From Patagioenas fasciata (Eukaryota; Chordata; Aves; Columbiformes; Columbidae), in contig NC_092521.1 of the NCBI RefSeq assembly GCF_037038585.1, positions 69,492,898 through 69,556,897 on the forward strand: a stretch of 64,000 nt of DNA, in the 5' to 3' direction. A model generated the notes under the pieces. The model was not told the DNA's origin and did no database searches. It saw only the letters and a list, made by a program, of their open reading frames with translations. Numbering within the stretch: the stretch's first letter is position 1; every line of letters starts with the position of its first letter. Made by a program: the position numbers and the translations under genes. This document shows, in pieces, positions 1 through 15,100 of the stretch.

Positions 1-3000
1 CATTTCATTAGAGAAAGATTTTCAAAGTATTTCAGAGCTTACCTGAACACATAAGAAAGACTTACTCTTTCACAGGTGCTCAGATCTCATTGCTTTCAAA
101 TTGTGGTGGTACACTGCAAGTGAAGACAGGAACAATCGTAGAGTCAGGAGGATGTTGACCAGCCTTGAGGGTGCACACCTTGGCTCTGTCAATCTCTGCA
201 ACCTTTCTCTTCTTCCGACATTTTCAAATGCGTTTGCCACCCAGTCACATAACTGCTTTTAGAAAACACTCCAGCAGTTAATTTGCAGCTGGATTCTTTT
301 ACACACCTGACCTGACTACAGGGACTGAGCACTTACAAAAATCTAGCAGAAACGGTAGATTGTAGTAATTTAGTCTGCATCCCTAGTGGAGCCAAACCAG
401 CTGATGACTACATCTACAGCACTCAAACGCAGTGGTCTCCAGTGTGGTCATGAGCACAGTGATCGCCATTTCAGACCACCCATGCAAATGGCATCACCTG
501 TGGGGTATATGTCCCCTGTGTGTAATGGAGACACATTTGAATGTAATTTGAATCAGACCAATGGGTCAGGTGTGTATTGCTGGTACGTGAGGTCATTCTT
601 GAGCGACTTTCAACTTGATGGACAGCCAAATCCATGCAAGAAGGTCACTCAGGCACTTTTAAGAGTCAGCACTTTAGCCAGGTGACAGAGGAGCAGGAAG
701 CAAAAAGCCTCAAAAGGGTCTGGGAGATACATTCCCTCCTGGCGAGACCCTTGTGTACCAGGAACCTGGTGGGGAAGCAGCCACCTCCTGGAAGGCTGGG
801 GTGTATAGACAGTCCGCTGCAATGAATTGTGGGTAGGTGGGTCCATCACTTCTGTTTCCTTGTCCACCCCAGATTAGTTCCACAGAATTTCACGGACATG
901 TGAGGAGATCAGTCCCCTTCATACCACAGAGGCAGTGGCTGGGAAAGGCCTTACTCAGGCTTTGCAGGGCTGGCTTGTCTTCTCCTCCATTTCCATCAGC
1001 TGCGTAACTGCAGCAGCACCACTGTGGCAACAGTTTCGGTTCAGAAAGAAAAATAACAAAAATTTTGCAATTATGTCAAAAAGTCTATCATGCCTTCTTA
1101 AAGTTTTGTTTTGTTTTTATTCTGATCTTTTACTGGTAAATACCCATTTGTTGATAAACTCTTACATGTGAACCAGAAGATATGTTACTTTTGGACAGAA
1201 AAACATCAAGATCTAGTTCAAAAGCCCCAGACAGGCAGAGTGGTTTCATTATATAGGATTTCTGTAACAACAGGCCTTACAACATTAACTTAAGATGTGT
1301 TCTGTATTTCATAAAGTTTCTTGTGTTTCATAAAGCATCAATAGTCATGAGTGCATGCAAATGTCTACTTCTGTTCTGAAAGACTTTCTAGATGTCACAG
1401 TTGCAGACAGATTCTGCAAACTAACATTCAGAAGTCACAAAAACAAAAGGTAAATATATTTTTAAAAACAGTGTCTGATTTGATTTAGAGTCTCATGATC
1501 TCAAAAGCCATCTCATGACTGATTTGAATCTTACTTGGACCCTAAACAAGGTGCCACGAAAATCAATAGAAAAGAGAACAGGGGATTAGAAGTAAGATTT
1601 GTTCTAAGTGATGAGGACATAGATAATAGATTAGTAAAAAATGCCACATATTTCAGACATGGAAAACAAAGACATTATACAGATTCTTTATTGTTCGGCT
1701 TCTTGCTTGTTCTAATGACTTTCCTTTGCCCAGTACCAGTCCAACCTGTACTGTGATGTTGCTTCTTGGTCTTAAACAGTGAAGTGTCCTGAAGCAGAGG
1801 GAGTAAGGAAATTGAGCCCATCTATAACACATTTCAATAAAGCATGAAGGTGGTATTGGTTCTGTCACCTGTGGATTAAAGTAGCTGGTTTCGTTATAAT
1901 TTGATAGCATTTTGTTCTTGTTCTATTATTTCACTGTATTTTATTTAAAAGAAAAAGAATTGAATATATTTAAAAATACATTGCCATTGTAGAAAAAGGC
2001 AATTACTTAGCCTTCTGCTGATGTATTTCTGTCTGAATGTTAAAATTTCTCGGTTTTAAAGTAGGTTTTACTTTTCACTTAAGAAGAGTGGGTATAGATT
2101 TTCTCCAAATCACATATAGATCCTCCTCCTTTTGTTTCTGTGTTTGTACATTGCCATCATAAGACACTGGTCTCAGAACCAATGATTAAATGTTCATTTA
2201 TTTCTGTGGAACAATAATGTCTCACCTGAGTTTAATGTTTGCTGCCTGACATGACAGAGGTGTCTACATTTTTGCAAATGGACAAAGTGAAGCATTTTCT
2301 CTTTGAAGACTAAGGTGATGATTTGGTTTAGTACATAAAGACTCTTGAGAAATGCCTTGAAGAGCTCAGTTAAAAGCCTCTTGAAATAAATGGCAAGACT
2401 CTCCCTAACATCAACAGATTTGAGCCTGACCCTCATGTCCATTAGCAGTATCAGAAACAGTACTTAGACCCAAATTTACAGAATTTGGTATTTCAGAACT
2501 CACTGCAGTGTAACTCCAGTTACCCGAGTCACTTTGTTTCCTGTGAGGCATATGAGAAGTTGAACTAAAGTATTGTCATTATGTGTTCCTGTAAATTATT
2601 GATATCTCAAATGCTGATACTTCAGGCTGTGGTTACAGTAAGTACTAAAGCTTCCTGGAATATTATTTTTCTTACTAGCTCTTCTCTCATATTTTGGCCT
2701 TGTCTACTTCTAGAAGTAGTGATGGACTGTGATTGGTTTTGTATATATGATTATTTGCACTCATTTTGGAATGTCAGAGAAAATGCAATGTTAATTATTG
2801 ATTTCAATCAGAGGAAGGCAATGCTTTCTTTTAACAGCAAAGATCTTTGCAGCTACAGTAAATTTTACTTTAAAAATTTGACAGTGTGTGTTTACCCATC
2901 TGCACACAGCCAGAAATACTTTGTCAGGTTCCAGCAGCGTCACTCCCACTCTTCTCTTTGCTGTTGCCCAGAGAAAAGCAGCAGCTACGGAATTCTCTGC

Positions 3001-3121
3001 TGTTAGCGTGGAGCAGAGAGCAGTAGGTTTAAGCTGGCTGTCTAGGTCTGAAAGGAAGAAGCTGGGTTTTGTTCTGCTAGGAAAAGAACAGCTGCTCTGG
3101 ATCAGGGAGGATCCTCCATTT
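1..3121. other. Intergenic or intronic sequence, nothing recognised
   Basis: AT-rich sequence with no recognisable exon, RNA gene or interspersed repeat. The longest open frame (2581-3006, plus strand, 141 codons) is rich in Cys, Ser, Phe and Leu, has no family signature, and overlaps other frames of similar quality. It is treated as chance. A frame at 386-685 (99 codons) was likewise not recognised. Confidence 0.5.
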
Positions 3122-3178
3122 CACACACACACACATACACACACACAGACACACACAGACACACACACACACACACAA
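3122..3178. repeat. CA microsatellite, interrupted
   Basis: This is an imperfect (CA)n run on the plus strand broken by T and G substitutions (CATA, CAGA). Its alternating His-Thr translation on the plus strand and Val-Cys translation on the minus strand create two spurious open frames. The interruptions suggest reduced length instability compared with a pure run. Confidence 0.9.
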
Positions 3179-6100
3179 AAAGCCAGAGCAAAGATTTCAG
3201 AATCTCAGAGTCTTTCTGAAACGTGCTGTTGATCTCATATGGCAACACCAGAGCTCTGAGTGCATAAGTACTCTTCCAGGGGGTGGAAGACTGTGTGTCT
3301 GAGAAGCCTGAAAGCACAGTAGTAAATTATTATTATGTGTAAAGCTTCTGGGATGGATTACTCAACCCTATTTTACTGAGGAATTTTATCATCTCCTCTG
3401 AAGGAGAACATATTTACAGAAATCCAGGGCTCTGTGTGTCTGTAGACATCTTCAATAGATGCAAATACTGAAAGTATGAGGATGGCAGGGTACTGAGCAA
3501 CCCATTTCACCCTGTTCACATCAAGAGTAATTAAAGAGTACTTGGATACCAAAAACTTAAAGTCTAAGTGATTTATTTGAGGTCATACTGAAGCCTGTAG
3601 GTGAACTGATCCATGATGATTTTATGAGGCTAAATCTGGTGCTATGTTAAGCTGTCCTTCCCTGGTAACCCATGCTCAGATGGCAGGGAGCTCCAGTCTC
3701 CTCCTACCAAAGCATTTAAGCACAGCGTGGCGTATGAACATAAAGCTGATAAACACAGGGCTTGCCTTCATAATTCCAAGGGGATTCAGATTACATGTGA
3801 GCTTTGCTGGAATGGGTATGTGATGGGATCTTCTCTCTGCTCCCTGGTTAAGAATGCAAGGAGAAATGTTTACCCTCCTAGAAAAAAGCATGAAATCAGC
3901 TCCAGAGTGCTGATAATCCCCCTGGATGTTTTGAATGACTGGAGGGTAGCAAGTTGTCCATGTATGTTCCTGAAGGCCCAGCAGTGTTCTTGCAGATATG
4001 GCACTACTGATTGTTCAAGGCTCTCCATATTTTCTTGTTTGAAGCACAGTGCTGCCAGGATAGTTTGGATCCTTCCCTTGGCATGACCCTGCCTCCTGCT
4101 CTCCTGCATCTCTGTGCCATCAATCCTGATCCAGAAACCCAGTGAGCTCTATCTGTGGGCTGCAGAGGAAGGGGGAACATTGCTGTGGAAGCAACAGCTC
4201 CTGACATTCAACTGGAGGAGTGGGAAATCTGCCACCACACCTTCTGCTAATACGCAGCAAGCTTTGAGACTTGAATTACACACTCAGTCCTGAAAGTGTC
4301 CCACAGGAAGCTGACCTGGACTATCCCATGGTCACAGTACAGGAGGACATCTTGGGATGCAACCATATGCTGAAGTTGACGTAGTGGCCTGTGAGGCAGA
4401 TTTCTCCCTAAGGAGAGTGGCAGATGAATGATGTCTAACAGTAGTCAGTTTTTAGCTTATTGATCTTGCAGAACATTCATTAAGTGATGTGTTGCTTTAT
4501 TTAATATAACAAAGCTGGCCTTTAACTCACACTGATGATGCCAGCTGTCTGGTTATGCCAGTCTCCTTTTTGACCACTATTCCATGCTGCTCTTTTCCTC
4601 TCCTGGCTTACTCATCCCGGCTCCTTGTATATGACTATAAAAAGAATTTTCTTTATCTTCTGTTCAGCTTTTAACTTACAAGAACCATACATACTTACAA
4701 GGATCCAGGTATTTCAGCACTAAAAAATGGAAAAAAAAATATTTACTACTTTTCTGATATCAGACTTAAACTGTACCTTGCCAAGCTTGCTTAGCTGGCA
4801 CTAGAAAGATTAATACACCCACACTTGGCTTACTCAAGTTACAGACTGTTTACGCTAACAATTTGGAGAAAATGACACCAGTGGTCTCCAAGAAGCAAAG
4901 TGCCAACACAACAGATTTTAAAATCTGCACGAAATAAAAAGATGGGCTTCAGTAAGAAATGAAAGCCTTGCATGCTGGATTAACAAAGGGGAAACTGTTC
5001 ACGCTATATAAAATACAATGTGTGTGCAGGACCTGTTTGCTAATCCAAAGCTATACCAGAGCTAAAATGTTTGGCTTTTTCCATTACTAAATAACTAGGA
5101 AATCCAGACACACTAGTGTATTAAAATGTTCCTTCAAAATGGCATTTCCTTGCATACGTAAAGGTCCTTTTCTGTTAAAATCCCCATTTAAATCCACAGA
5201 CTGCAAATGCTTCTGCACATGCTTAAGTCAGCTCATGTACATAAATACTTCTGAGAGTATGGACTGAAAGTATATCTATTTTAACCTTTTAGTCTTGACC
5301 TTGCATGAGTTAAAAGTGGGATTTTCCAGGGTGCTTAAGAAACTGAGGTGTGCGATTCTCTTTACTTCTCATATTGGCAGCCCAGTCCTAAAGATCTCTT
5401 TAAAATCTTGACCAGAATATTTGAAGGAGGAAAAGTGTGTCCACAACTGCAAGCCTGAAAACAGTTTTTAGTGAAAGGTGTATATACTGAAGGAACTATC
5501 AAGAGAACAATGACTAACAGTTGTGACTGCAAGATGGAGAAGACTTCAGTAAATAGCATAATTGTACATGCCAAGTACTCCAATGTAGAACATTTATTTT
5601 TATATCTATGTGGGGAGGGGAATGTGTAGTAAATGACTCACTCTCACTACCAACTACTTACAGACCTCACACTATATTTTCATCTAAATTACGATGGCCA
5701 TTCCAGTAGTCTATAAAGAATATGTCCTTTGTATGTGATGATATAACTGAAACAGGAGGATGAAAACGTTAGTTATAGAGTTTGTAGTTAGTTATAGAGT
5801 TTGTAGTAAGTTTTCATCAAAGCTCCAATGACCAGTTTATCAATAGTGTCTGCATCAATTACTCTCCCATGTTTCAACACTATTCTGATTTATGGCCCAA
5901 TCTTCAGCCCACTGGAGGCAGTGGAAAGATTTTCACTGAGAACAGCATGGCCACAATCAACTCCTATCTTTCCAGATCAGATGCAGAGTTGTTTCCCCCA
6001 AAAAAGTTCCAATGAGAGGCAAAAATAACTTTCCTCTGTTATAACTCCCCATTCTCCCCTCAAAACCATAGGCACATACAATGCGTGGGCCTGGCTCCAA

Positions 6101-9100
6101 GATTTCAAAAAAAGTCACAGAAATCTATGCCTCTTCCAAAAAGCCACTGACAATTTTTTAAATGATCCAATCTGCACTGGTAGCAATTACAAGCTTGAAT
6201 CTGCTTGGGCTAGAGATGGAAACTTTCTCACAAGACCCTGTGACTTCCAGCTCTTTTGTGGTCTCAGTCATTTCCAAAAGCTGCCTTCAGTGCCTTTCCG
6301 TTGTGCTGTCTGCAGAGCAGCAGTGCAGCCCAAACTAGGTGTTCATGCCCTGGTGAAGTGCTGCCCAAACAGGGGTACCCAGGGAAAAGTAGTCCTCAAA
6401 ACATAAGAAAAGCAAACAAAAATTGTTGTCTCAATTATAATGGCACAAGCCGTGATGTTTGCATGATTACTGATAAGGAGAAGTGGGATGCTGAGTGTGG
6501 TCCCTTAAAATCTTTCTCTTCTTTGAGCAAGTCTAGTAAATATCAGTAAAACATTGATGTTACATCCAAAAGCTGGCAGATAAGCTCAACAGGGATATGT
6601 TAGACAGCTGGAATTAAGCCTTTAGCCATAGTAAAGCACTATATGAGACAAGAGTTCCTTTCAGCACATTAGCTGGTCATGAACAATGATTCACAGAAAG
6701 AAACTGAAATAAAAACATAGGTCTAAATCTCTCCCTCGTGTGTTGAGTCTGTCATGAATTTTATGGAGAGAATATTTCCAATCAACTTTAATTCAAAAAA
6801 GGGCTACTTTTACTAATTCTCTTCTTGCTTGCCCAGATAAGTCCATGCTATATGAGGTAGTATATTTTTCACATGCCAACAGCCTGTTCCTCTGACTTTA
6901 TTCCCAGGAAACTCTACCATCTAAACATATGCGGTGGATGGCCAAAAGATCTGAGAGCTGGTTCTCCACATCGTCACACCTGAGCAGCAAGTGGAGTGCC
7001 CGAATCCTCTCACATCCACTGTGCAGCTTCAAGAGTGCAAAGGCAATAGAAAATGAGCTCTCTTCTCTCTTGTTTAGCATCATCTAAGGAATAACAACTT
7101 ACTCTGCACAAATTAATAGTGACTGTTATTGATCCTAACCAAGGCTGCATCTTATAGAAATCAGTTGCTGGCAGTCCCCAGATCGGTGGTGGTTTGTCTC
7201 TGAGGGAAGAAATGACCTGGGGAACATGTGGGACACCTGGGAGTTTAAAGTTTCTGTTGCTCTTCAGAGAAAAGACCTTGCTTCCAGGTATGCTGTATAG
7301 AGGGCTTTGACAGAAGAAAAGCAACATACTGTGACTGCAAACCTGTCACACTTGATCCTGCATTAGAACAGAAGATTACTGCAGTTGCTTAATAGTGACA
7401 ATATAACTTTTGGGAGAAGATGCAAGAACTTTCTGCAATGAATTATTATAACATTAAAGATGTGTGCACATGATTTTGAGCCACCCCACAATCTCATGGA
7501 AAATAAGATACTGAATGTCTTGAAACAGCTGTAGGCATGCATACCTGTCTGTTTAATCAACACTGAAGTGGAAGAGACAATATTTAGAGAAAAACTCACA
7601 GTATCTGAATTTCAGCAGCATCTTGCTGAAATATAGAGAACAGAATGAGGACTGAATTCAGAAACAATGCAAACCAAGTTGGAGTTTAACAGACTTCGGG
7701 AGAATGACTTAAATATGGCTATTTGTTAAGTAATCTGAGCTATGGGCTAAAACTAAGATTATATAAAACAAAATATTTAAGTGCATTTTTGTTTTGAAAA
7801 ATTGAGCCTAAAATGCTTCCTCTTCTTCCCTTGATCAGAGTGCAGATCTTTGCATTGAAATCTCTATCTGTTAACTTCACTAACAACAAAATTGCTTTAT
7901 TCTGCTAATATTCTGGTAGGGCTGGGCTCCTTTGCACATCATAAGACTTTTTGACTTAGTTGCTTGGTGCCACTGAGAGAAAAACCTGAAGACAATGGAG
8001 TCTCTGTGGATATAACTGACATATACATTTATTCAGCATGACCTTAATTTCCTTGGTTAGAAACCCCAGAAACTGGTTCAGTTTACAAGACTGGGATTTA
8101 ATACCAAAAATATGAGAACCTAGAAATATAGAAATTGAGAGAAAATAAATACGAATGTCTCCCATGTCATGTTTGAGGTTTATTTTTACAAGCACCTGTA
8201 CTCTGAACTCCAGAGGAACAACCATACTTACTTATATATGTAAATACATCATGAGTGAGTAGTGATGTTGGCACATTTGGATGGAAGTTCTGGGGAAGGA
8301 ATAATTAGTCTTATAAGGCCATACAATTTGTATCTTATTTCCCAAACCAATTTTGAATTTTTACCCGTTTTAATTAAATTTTGCTCTTTTTTTCCTTTTC
8401 CCCTTCCTTCTTCAGTTTTCTTTTCTACATTCTTCCTAAATAACCTCATAACTGGCAGGTTTCCCACACCTTCACGGTTCTTGACGAACTAACTTATTTT
8501 TTCCATCACCTTTTCAGGTCAGTTTAAGACAGAGACAGTGTGCTCCCTCTAGAATCAAATCCTGACAACCAGTTGCTCTGACAGCTCTACCTACAGTGCA
8601 CATTTGATACCTTTCAAGTTTCAATCAGCCGTAAGATGTACAGTGAAAAGATGTTTGAGCAGTGAGGATGATAATGGATCAAAACAACATGTGAACACTG
8701 TGTCAGCATAATATGAAAAGCAAGAGTGATATTATGCCACTCTGTCACTTTTACAAGTACAACTCATTGCCCTCACAGAGTTCCTCACTTGATTATGGGT
8801 GCCACATTTTTTGAAAGACAGGCAAATTGAGGAAAATTTAGAGATAGCAAAGCATTAGGAAATGGTCTGGAAAATAAGAATGTACAAGGAAAAAATCAGA
8901 ATTGGGCATGTCCGGTCAAGAAATATGATGATCAAGGGGAGATATAATTTCTACATTAAGCATGTAACAGTCATGGATTATTAATCTACAGAGGATGATA
9001 AGAAGCCAAAAGCTTCAAGCAAGAAGGGGAAAATGTAGCTTTGATATTAGGGAAAACTTTCTAGTACAAAGCAAAATTGACAATGAACAAACTGTTAGGA

Positions 9101-12100
9101 AGGACTGTATAACTGCTATCATTGCTGAAGCTGAAGGTCAGACGAGACCCCTCTGTATTTAATGTCAGTTAAGGACAACTAAGTCATATCTGCCCTTCAG
9201 CAGGATGACCCAAAACACTATCTTCCTCAAAATGGTTCTCATCTAAAATCCTCACAGGTAACTTTTTCCTCATCTTTTTGTTTTAACATAAGACATAAAC
9301 TCTACTTAGTATAGGATTAAGTGTTTGGATTTGTGGGGCTTACAGAAATTAGAATATTTTCTTTATGGCTATGCAGAGACCAGTGAAATTCAGGTAAATA
9401 AGAAACTCCATAAACACTCGAAAAAGAACACTCAGAATTTGAGACATACCCAACAGCAATTTCAGAAGTTGTTCAATAGGCTTTAACTACAGACAGCCTT
9501 GATAGATCACACCTGCCCATCCTCTGAACATTAATAAAATGCATCTGCCTGAGAGAACATTATAAATGCTAGTGCTGTTCTCTGTCTTCCTAGCTCTGTG
9601 GGTCTGGCATTAGGTTTTAATAGTTGTATTGCTTGGATGAAAGCACTACTCAGGTTTTCCTTAGTACAGCAGCTGAGTAATGTTTGGTTTACTGCTGGGA
9701 TTCTGTCCTCCTTCAGAAGGTGATAGTTGTCTTTCCAGTTATTGTTATTCCTTGTTCACTATGACCTGACTTCAATGGACCTACAGGAAAAAGGTAATAC
9801 TGTCTTTATATGTGACTTGAAGTTTCCTGATTCTTCTTAAGCTAAGGGATCCATGCTGTATATTATTGTCACACTTTTGAGGCTCAGATACAATTTCTGA
9901 AAGAGGAATAGAGAGAAGCATGCTCTCATAGAACCAAAATGTATAGGTAAAAATGTAGCACTGGATGCTGGCATTAAATACATGTAACAACCTCAAAGTT
10001 GGGAACCTTTTATGAAGCACGCCAACAGAGGACCTGCTTCATAGCTTTTGCATTAGTTATTAGTAGGATTCCAGATACCCCTTTCTGTGCACTGGAAGTT
10101 TGCTTACCAAAAAGCTAATCCAAACCAGGTGGGATGTGCTCTCATTTAAACTGTCTATGAACTATTAGCTAGTTAGTACAAAGTCTTCCTAGCCTTGAAT
10201 TTTATTTCCACATATATATTCCAGAAAACATAGAAGTCTGGCCTGTGACAAGTTAAACCAAAAGGCTATACATGTACCAAATAGTATATAACACTGTCCT
10301 GTCATCCTTTCCTGGCATTATGTAAAACAAGCTCTCTGTCTAGCTTTTTGTTTCACTTAAGCTGGAAATTTTTAGTCAGACAACACATGGTGATTCAGGG
10401 CTATGTAGTAACAACCAGCTATAGCAAGACAAAACATAAATTCTGTAATGGCAGAAAAGAATCCCAAAATGTTAAGACCCTAAAGATGTTATAGGCCCCC
10501 TTTCAGCTGAACCCTATTGACTAGAGATAGGAGGAGTAGAGGTGAGACTTGTGATGCTGAGGTTTATGGTGAGTAGGAATGAATATTGATTTGCCTAATC
10601 AGGTGGCTGTGTATTTCAGCTGTAGAGATATTTCAAAAGCAAGCTGCTAGAGGTTATGCATAGAATTAACCATTTCATAAATTAAGGGATAAATATTTCA
10701 TGCCGAAGGAAGCATTTTTAGATTGCAAATGGATCATTTGAGTCTTACTTGTGGTGTTGTACATAATGTGCTCAGCTCTGTCTGCCTTCCAGTGCTCTGC
10801 CCATGTTTTTGGTGCTAAACCACCCTGTACCTGCTGCTGTGTCATGGTTTAGTGCTGCAAGCAGGGTCAGCATATTTAAGACATAGTAATATCCACTGGT
10901 AAAACATATGCTGTACACCTGTACATGTACATCCATAAGTAAAGCAAAAGGTGTGACAGCAACTGTGTGCAAAAACAAGACTCTCAAAAACTGATCTATT
11001 TCTTCTCCAGAGAGAAAAAGGCAATTTATCTTCAAAACTTCTGGAAATTTTCTCTTAGGTTTATAGGCTCTCTGAGATCTTTTCTTTTCCAATGTACTTT
11101 TATGAACTCCAAGGTCAAATCATGCAGGCTGAATTAGGTAACAGTGTCTAGAGAGAGGATGACTCAGTTTATTTGGGCGGCTCAATATGAGCTGCTCACA
11201 GTCCCAGGAGCTACTCTCGGCATGTCAGGGATTTGCAGGCAATATTTATGCTTGTCTGCTTTCTCTTGTAGATTTTCATACTGGAATAAAACTCCAAATC
11301 TGCACCTGGTTTATTTGAGAAGAGAGGTTAGGATTTAAGCAATTTCCAATAAAGTTTGAGAGAGGTTTATGTATTCTGGAGATGAAGTATTTCTTTTCCT
11401 TATTGCTGGTTACTTAACGATCGTGTCTGATGCATAACTCAATACTTCAAGTCTCATGGCACCTGTCTTTCTAGTAGTGTGTGATGAAGACCTTGAGGTG
11501 AGTATTAGGGGTGGTGCCAGGCTGATGGAGTGGCTTGTGCCTTATAACAAGGCTCCCTTCAGCTCAGCTTCCTGAAGTAGGCTGTGCAAACCTGGCAGGC
11601 ATAGTGCCGCAGGGTGCCTGTCCTGCACCTCCGACTCGTCAGTCTTTCCAGACCACTGTCCTGGGAGATGCTGGCCTGGCTTCCAAGAAGGTGGAAATGA
11701 GAGCCAAGAAGGGGAAATGCATGGTTCTGCATTAGTGCATGAGGAGGGTGCTTGTGCTGCCTTTGGGAGAGGCGGCACCGCCCTGCAGCAGGAACACGGA
11801 GGGAAGCTACCTTTGGTAATAAGCATGTCAGCTACATTCGCTGAAAGCAGTGCCTCCTTAAAGAGAGAGGTAATCACCACGAATGGTCACTAAAGCATTT
11901 TATTGCCTCTCTTGGGAGACAGAGATGAGCATATATTATTTCTTTTGTGGCTCATGGTTGCTAAATGCAACTGCCTTCTCACTCGAGCCAACCTGGAACT
12001 TCCTTTTAACTCAACCTAACGCAATTAGAAGCTCACTGACGTTTTTGTTAGGAGACAAGCATCCCAATAAATAATCTGGAGAGCTGCCCTATGATAGATT

Positions 12101-15100
12101 GAGTCACTGTTTTCTGAAACAGGCCAAAGATCATCTAAATTATATGCCTCATCTTCCATCTGGCTGTCTTTAAAATGCTTTAAAACTTAGGATGCAAGAG
12201 AAAATATGCCTGATCTTGTCTCAGTTCCGAGCCAACAGTTTTGATTCCTGGAACTGGTGGCATGATTAAAAAAAGTATGTGAATTTTTTTTATAATGGAA
12301 TCAGAACAGGTGGAAGGGTGGTGGAAAGGGAGATATAAACTTATTGTTATATGTTTTTGTCTAGAAACAACAAAAAAATGTGTATCTATTGATGTGTACT
12401 CACAAGTTCTCCAGTCATAGGAGCTGGTGAAAAGAAAAATCCTATTAATTCAATAGCGTGTTTGCAAAAGCTTGTCAATGGGCCTACAAATGCCCTTTTC
12501 CACTACTGAGAGACATTTTTCTTATGCCTGCAGTCTGGTTTCCTTTTGTAAGGGGAATTAGTGTCTCAGCCTGGCTTAAGATTTTTACATTCCTTATTCA
12601 TGCATCAGTTAAATATCCTTTTTTTCATATATTTATTTTGATCCTATGTTTGCCTTTACCTAAAAACACAAAAAAAAAAAAAAAAAGAAATTGTGTGTAG
12701 AACTGGATGCTTGTCAAAGAAACCCATCATAAATATTTCCTGGAACCTTTCCTCAGAAACGTCTTTGGCCTGTCCCCCATTTCCTCCAGTAACTTCTATG
12801 GCTTCAATAGGTATAATTTCTCAAGGGGCTTGTTTGTTGGTTTTGTGTGTGTGAATTTCTAAGAAAAACAGTTCACAAAAAAACACCCCAGAAGTATTAC
12901 GACCTTTGACAAAGACTTAAGTAGGCTGCCATAGTTGTAACATTCAACTGTCACACCACAACAACCAGTTCACATCCTTCACCTTGAGCTCCAATAGGGG
13001 TTTTCTAAATTCAGATATAATCAGCTTCTTTCAGAGTGCAATCTACCAAATAAAAAAGTTGGCCCTTTTTTTCTGTCTTAGTTAAGTCTATCATGCTTTG
13101 TTTTCCTCTGGTAACCAGATAATTTGATTGGTCCTTTTATTTCCCTCTTGTTAGTTTGTTTATTTAGGAATATTAATTTGAAATTTCTATTCACATATTT
13201 AGCAAAATAAATGTCTTAGTTTTAAAATTATGTAAATCAAAGTGAAAGAACCATTATAATGAAACCAGTAGGCTGTGCTGCATTAATAACTAGTGTGCTA
13301 CATTAACAGGAATTAATGCAATGATCTCTTATTGCGTCCTGGATCTGCCATAGAAAGCTGTAATCCATTTCAGATAAGCAATTTCCACATTTTTAGTACA
13401 CTGACTGTGGTTTCCGATCTGCAGACAAACCTATGCCCATTCTGAACTCCTCAGAAGGTAATATAAGAACTGAGTTTTTATTTCAAGATGGAAGTCTATA
13501 AAAAAACCCTGATAGGTTCTGAGCTTTGAATGATGATGGCTGCTCTATTAGTTTGACTTTTTGGCTTTCTATTCTGTGCAGTATGGTCAACCTCCCTGCA
13601 GGAAACATGGGGGAATGGAACTTTTATCATTTCATTCACTTCAGCTCCTGATAGAATGAACATAAAAATATATAGAACACAATGACTAAGAAAGCCAATT
13701 GCAGAACAGATATTATAAAATGTATACAAATAATAGCAAAAAAAGAGAAATATTAATGCCTAATCATATCCTTAGAAAATTAAAGGAGACCTTTAACTAG
13801 TGAAACGAGTTCACATTTTTTCCATTTTCTTACTATGGCAAAATGGATTTACTGGAACATGTGTCTGATGCATTTGCCACCAAAAACCTAGTAACTAATC
13901 TCTAAAAAAAGGTTGTAGATTTTTTTTCTTTGCTAAGTCACTGGATTTGTGATTTACTGTCTGCTCTATGGCTCTTGACTTCTCCACTTCTTTCTGTCCT
14001 TGGCATATTGAAGAAATTGATATTCCATGACAGTTAATTTCTTATGCTGGCAACACAAACTTTTCCATGTAACTTACACAAGTATATTGCCTGTGTTTTA
14101 ACTGGGTTAATGTTTGCCTCCAGGCTTATAAACCAAATTGGTACCTCTTTCACTTGCAAAATGCACTGTAGGTACAAAATTGGATTTATTTTACTCATGC
14201 AGTTAAAAATGCCATTCCAAAAACTTGAATAGATAAATTGTGTTGGCAAATACAGAAGGAATAAACTAAATTAAATGTATCACCTGTTCTACCTGTGAAT
14301 ACAATAGTCTTCTGGAAACTAGCTATTTTAAAATCTAGGTTAGGGTTATGTTATATTTCATCCAAGTAACTCTTCAAAATAGAGGATGTGTTATGCAATT
14401 ATGAAGCAGCCTATGGGGATTTGCATCACTGAACTCAAAATGTGTAAGATCTGGCAAAAGGAAAGGAAATGAGAAAAATAGGAAGTAGTTGCTTTTTAAA
14501 TACTGAAGTTTGAAGTATGTACCATTAGCAGTTTCTAAATAGAATAAAATCAGGTTTTAAACAAACTGATTTATTATGCCAACAATATATCTGACCTAGT
14601 TGTAGAACTTTTCTGAATAGTTCTGCAGTGCCAGAACACCAGCAGAAACCAGTAAAATTATTAAAGCATTCTCTCTAGATTTCAGGGCATGACTGAGGTT
14701 TATTGCAGCTGTGATAGACAAGAATGATTTGTACCAGCTGTGATAAGGCTGATGTGAAACTGGCAGGCCACACTTTCATTGGCTGAAATAAGCTACAAGA
14801 AAGATCTTTGACAGAGCTGGTGTGGTCCTGAATGAGAGAAAAGGATGTTTTTTCCCCATCTTTGCAACAGAGAATAATTTCCATGAAAATCAGCAAAAAA
14901 AATGTGGTATCTTAAAAAATAAAAAATACTTTGAAACTGAATCTTTTAAAAGTAAGATTCCCTTCCTTTATGCCATGCAGACATTTGACACACTGAGCAA
15001 ATCTTTTCTTTCCTTTTATTAGCAGAGTTGCTGCAATGTGTAACACCATGTTTTAATTCTTCTTAGTAAGCTGAAAAGTCAGAAGTATCCACAATGCAGT

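Noticed and set aside
386-685. 99-codon plus-strand frame near the left edge
   Set aside because: No recognisable domain. Overlapping frames on both strands are similar, and no splice or promoter context was found.
2581-3006. 141-codon plus-strand frame
   Set aside because: Low-information composition with scattered Cys, Phe and Leu and no family match. Expected by chance in a window of this size.
3350-3610. Possible MIR trace (ccctattttactgaggaa, then ctaagtgatttatttgaggt)
   Set aside because: The two pieces are too far apart and too diverged to support a call.
11535-11880. GC-richer patch with overlapping frames on both strands, considered as an exon
   Set aside because: No recognised protein and no convincing splice boundaries. 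May be a conserved non-coding element, which cannot be judged from one sequence.
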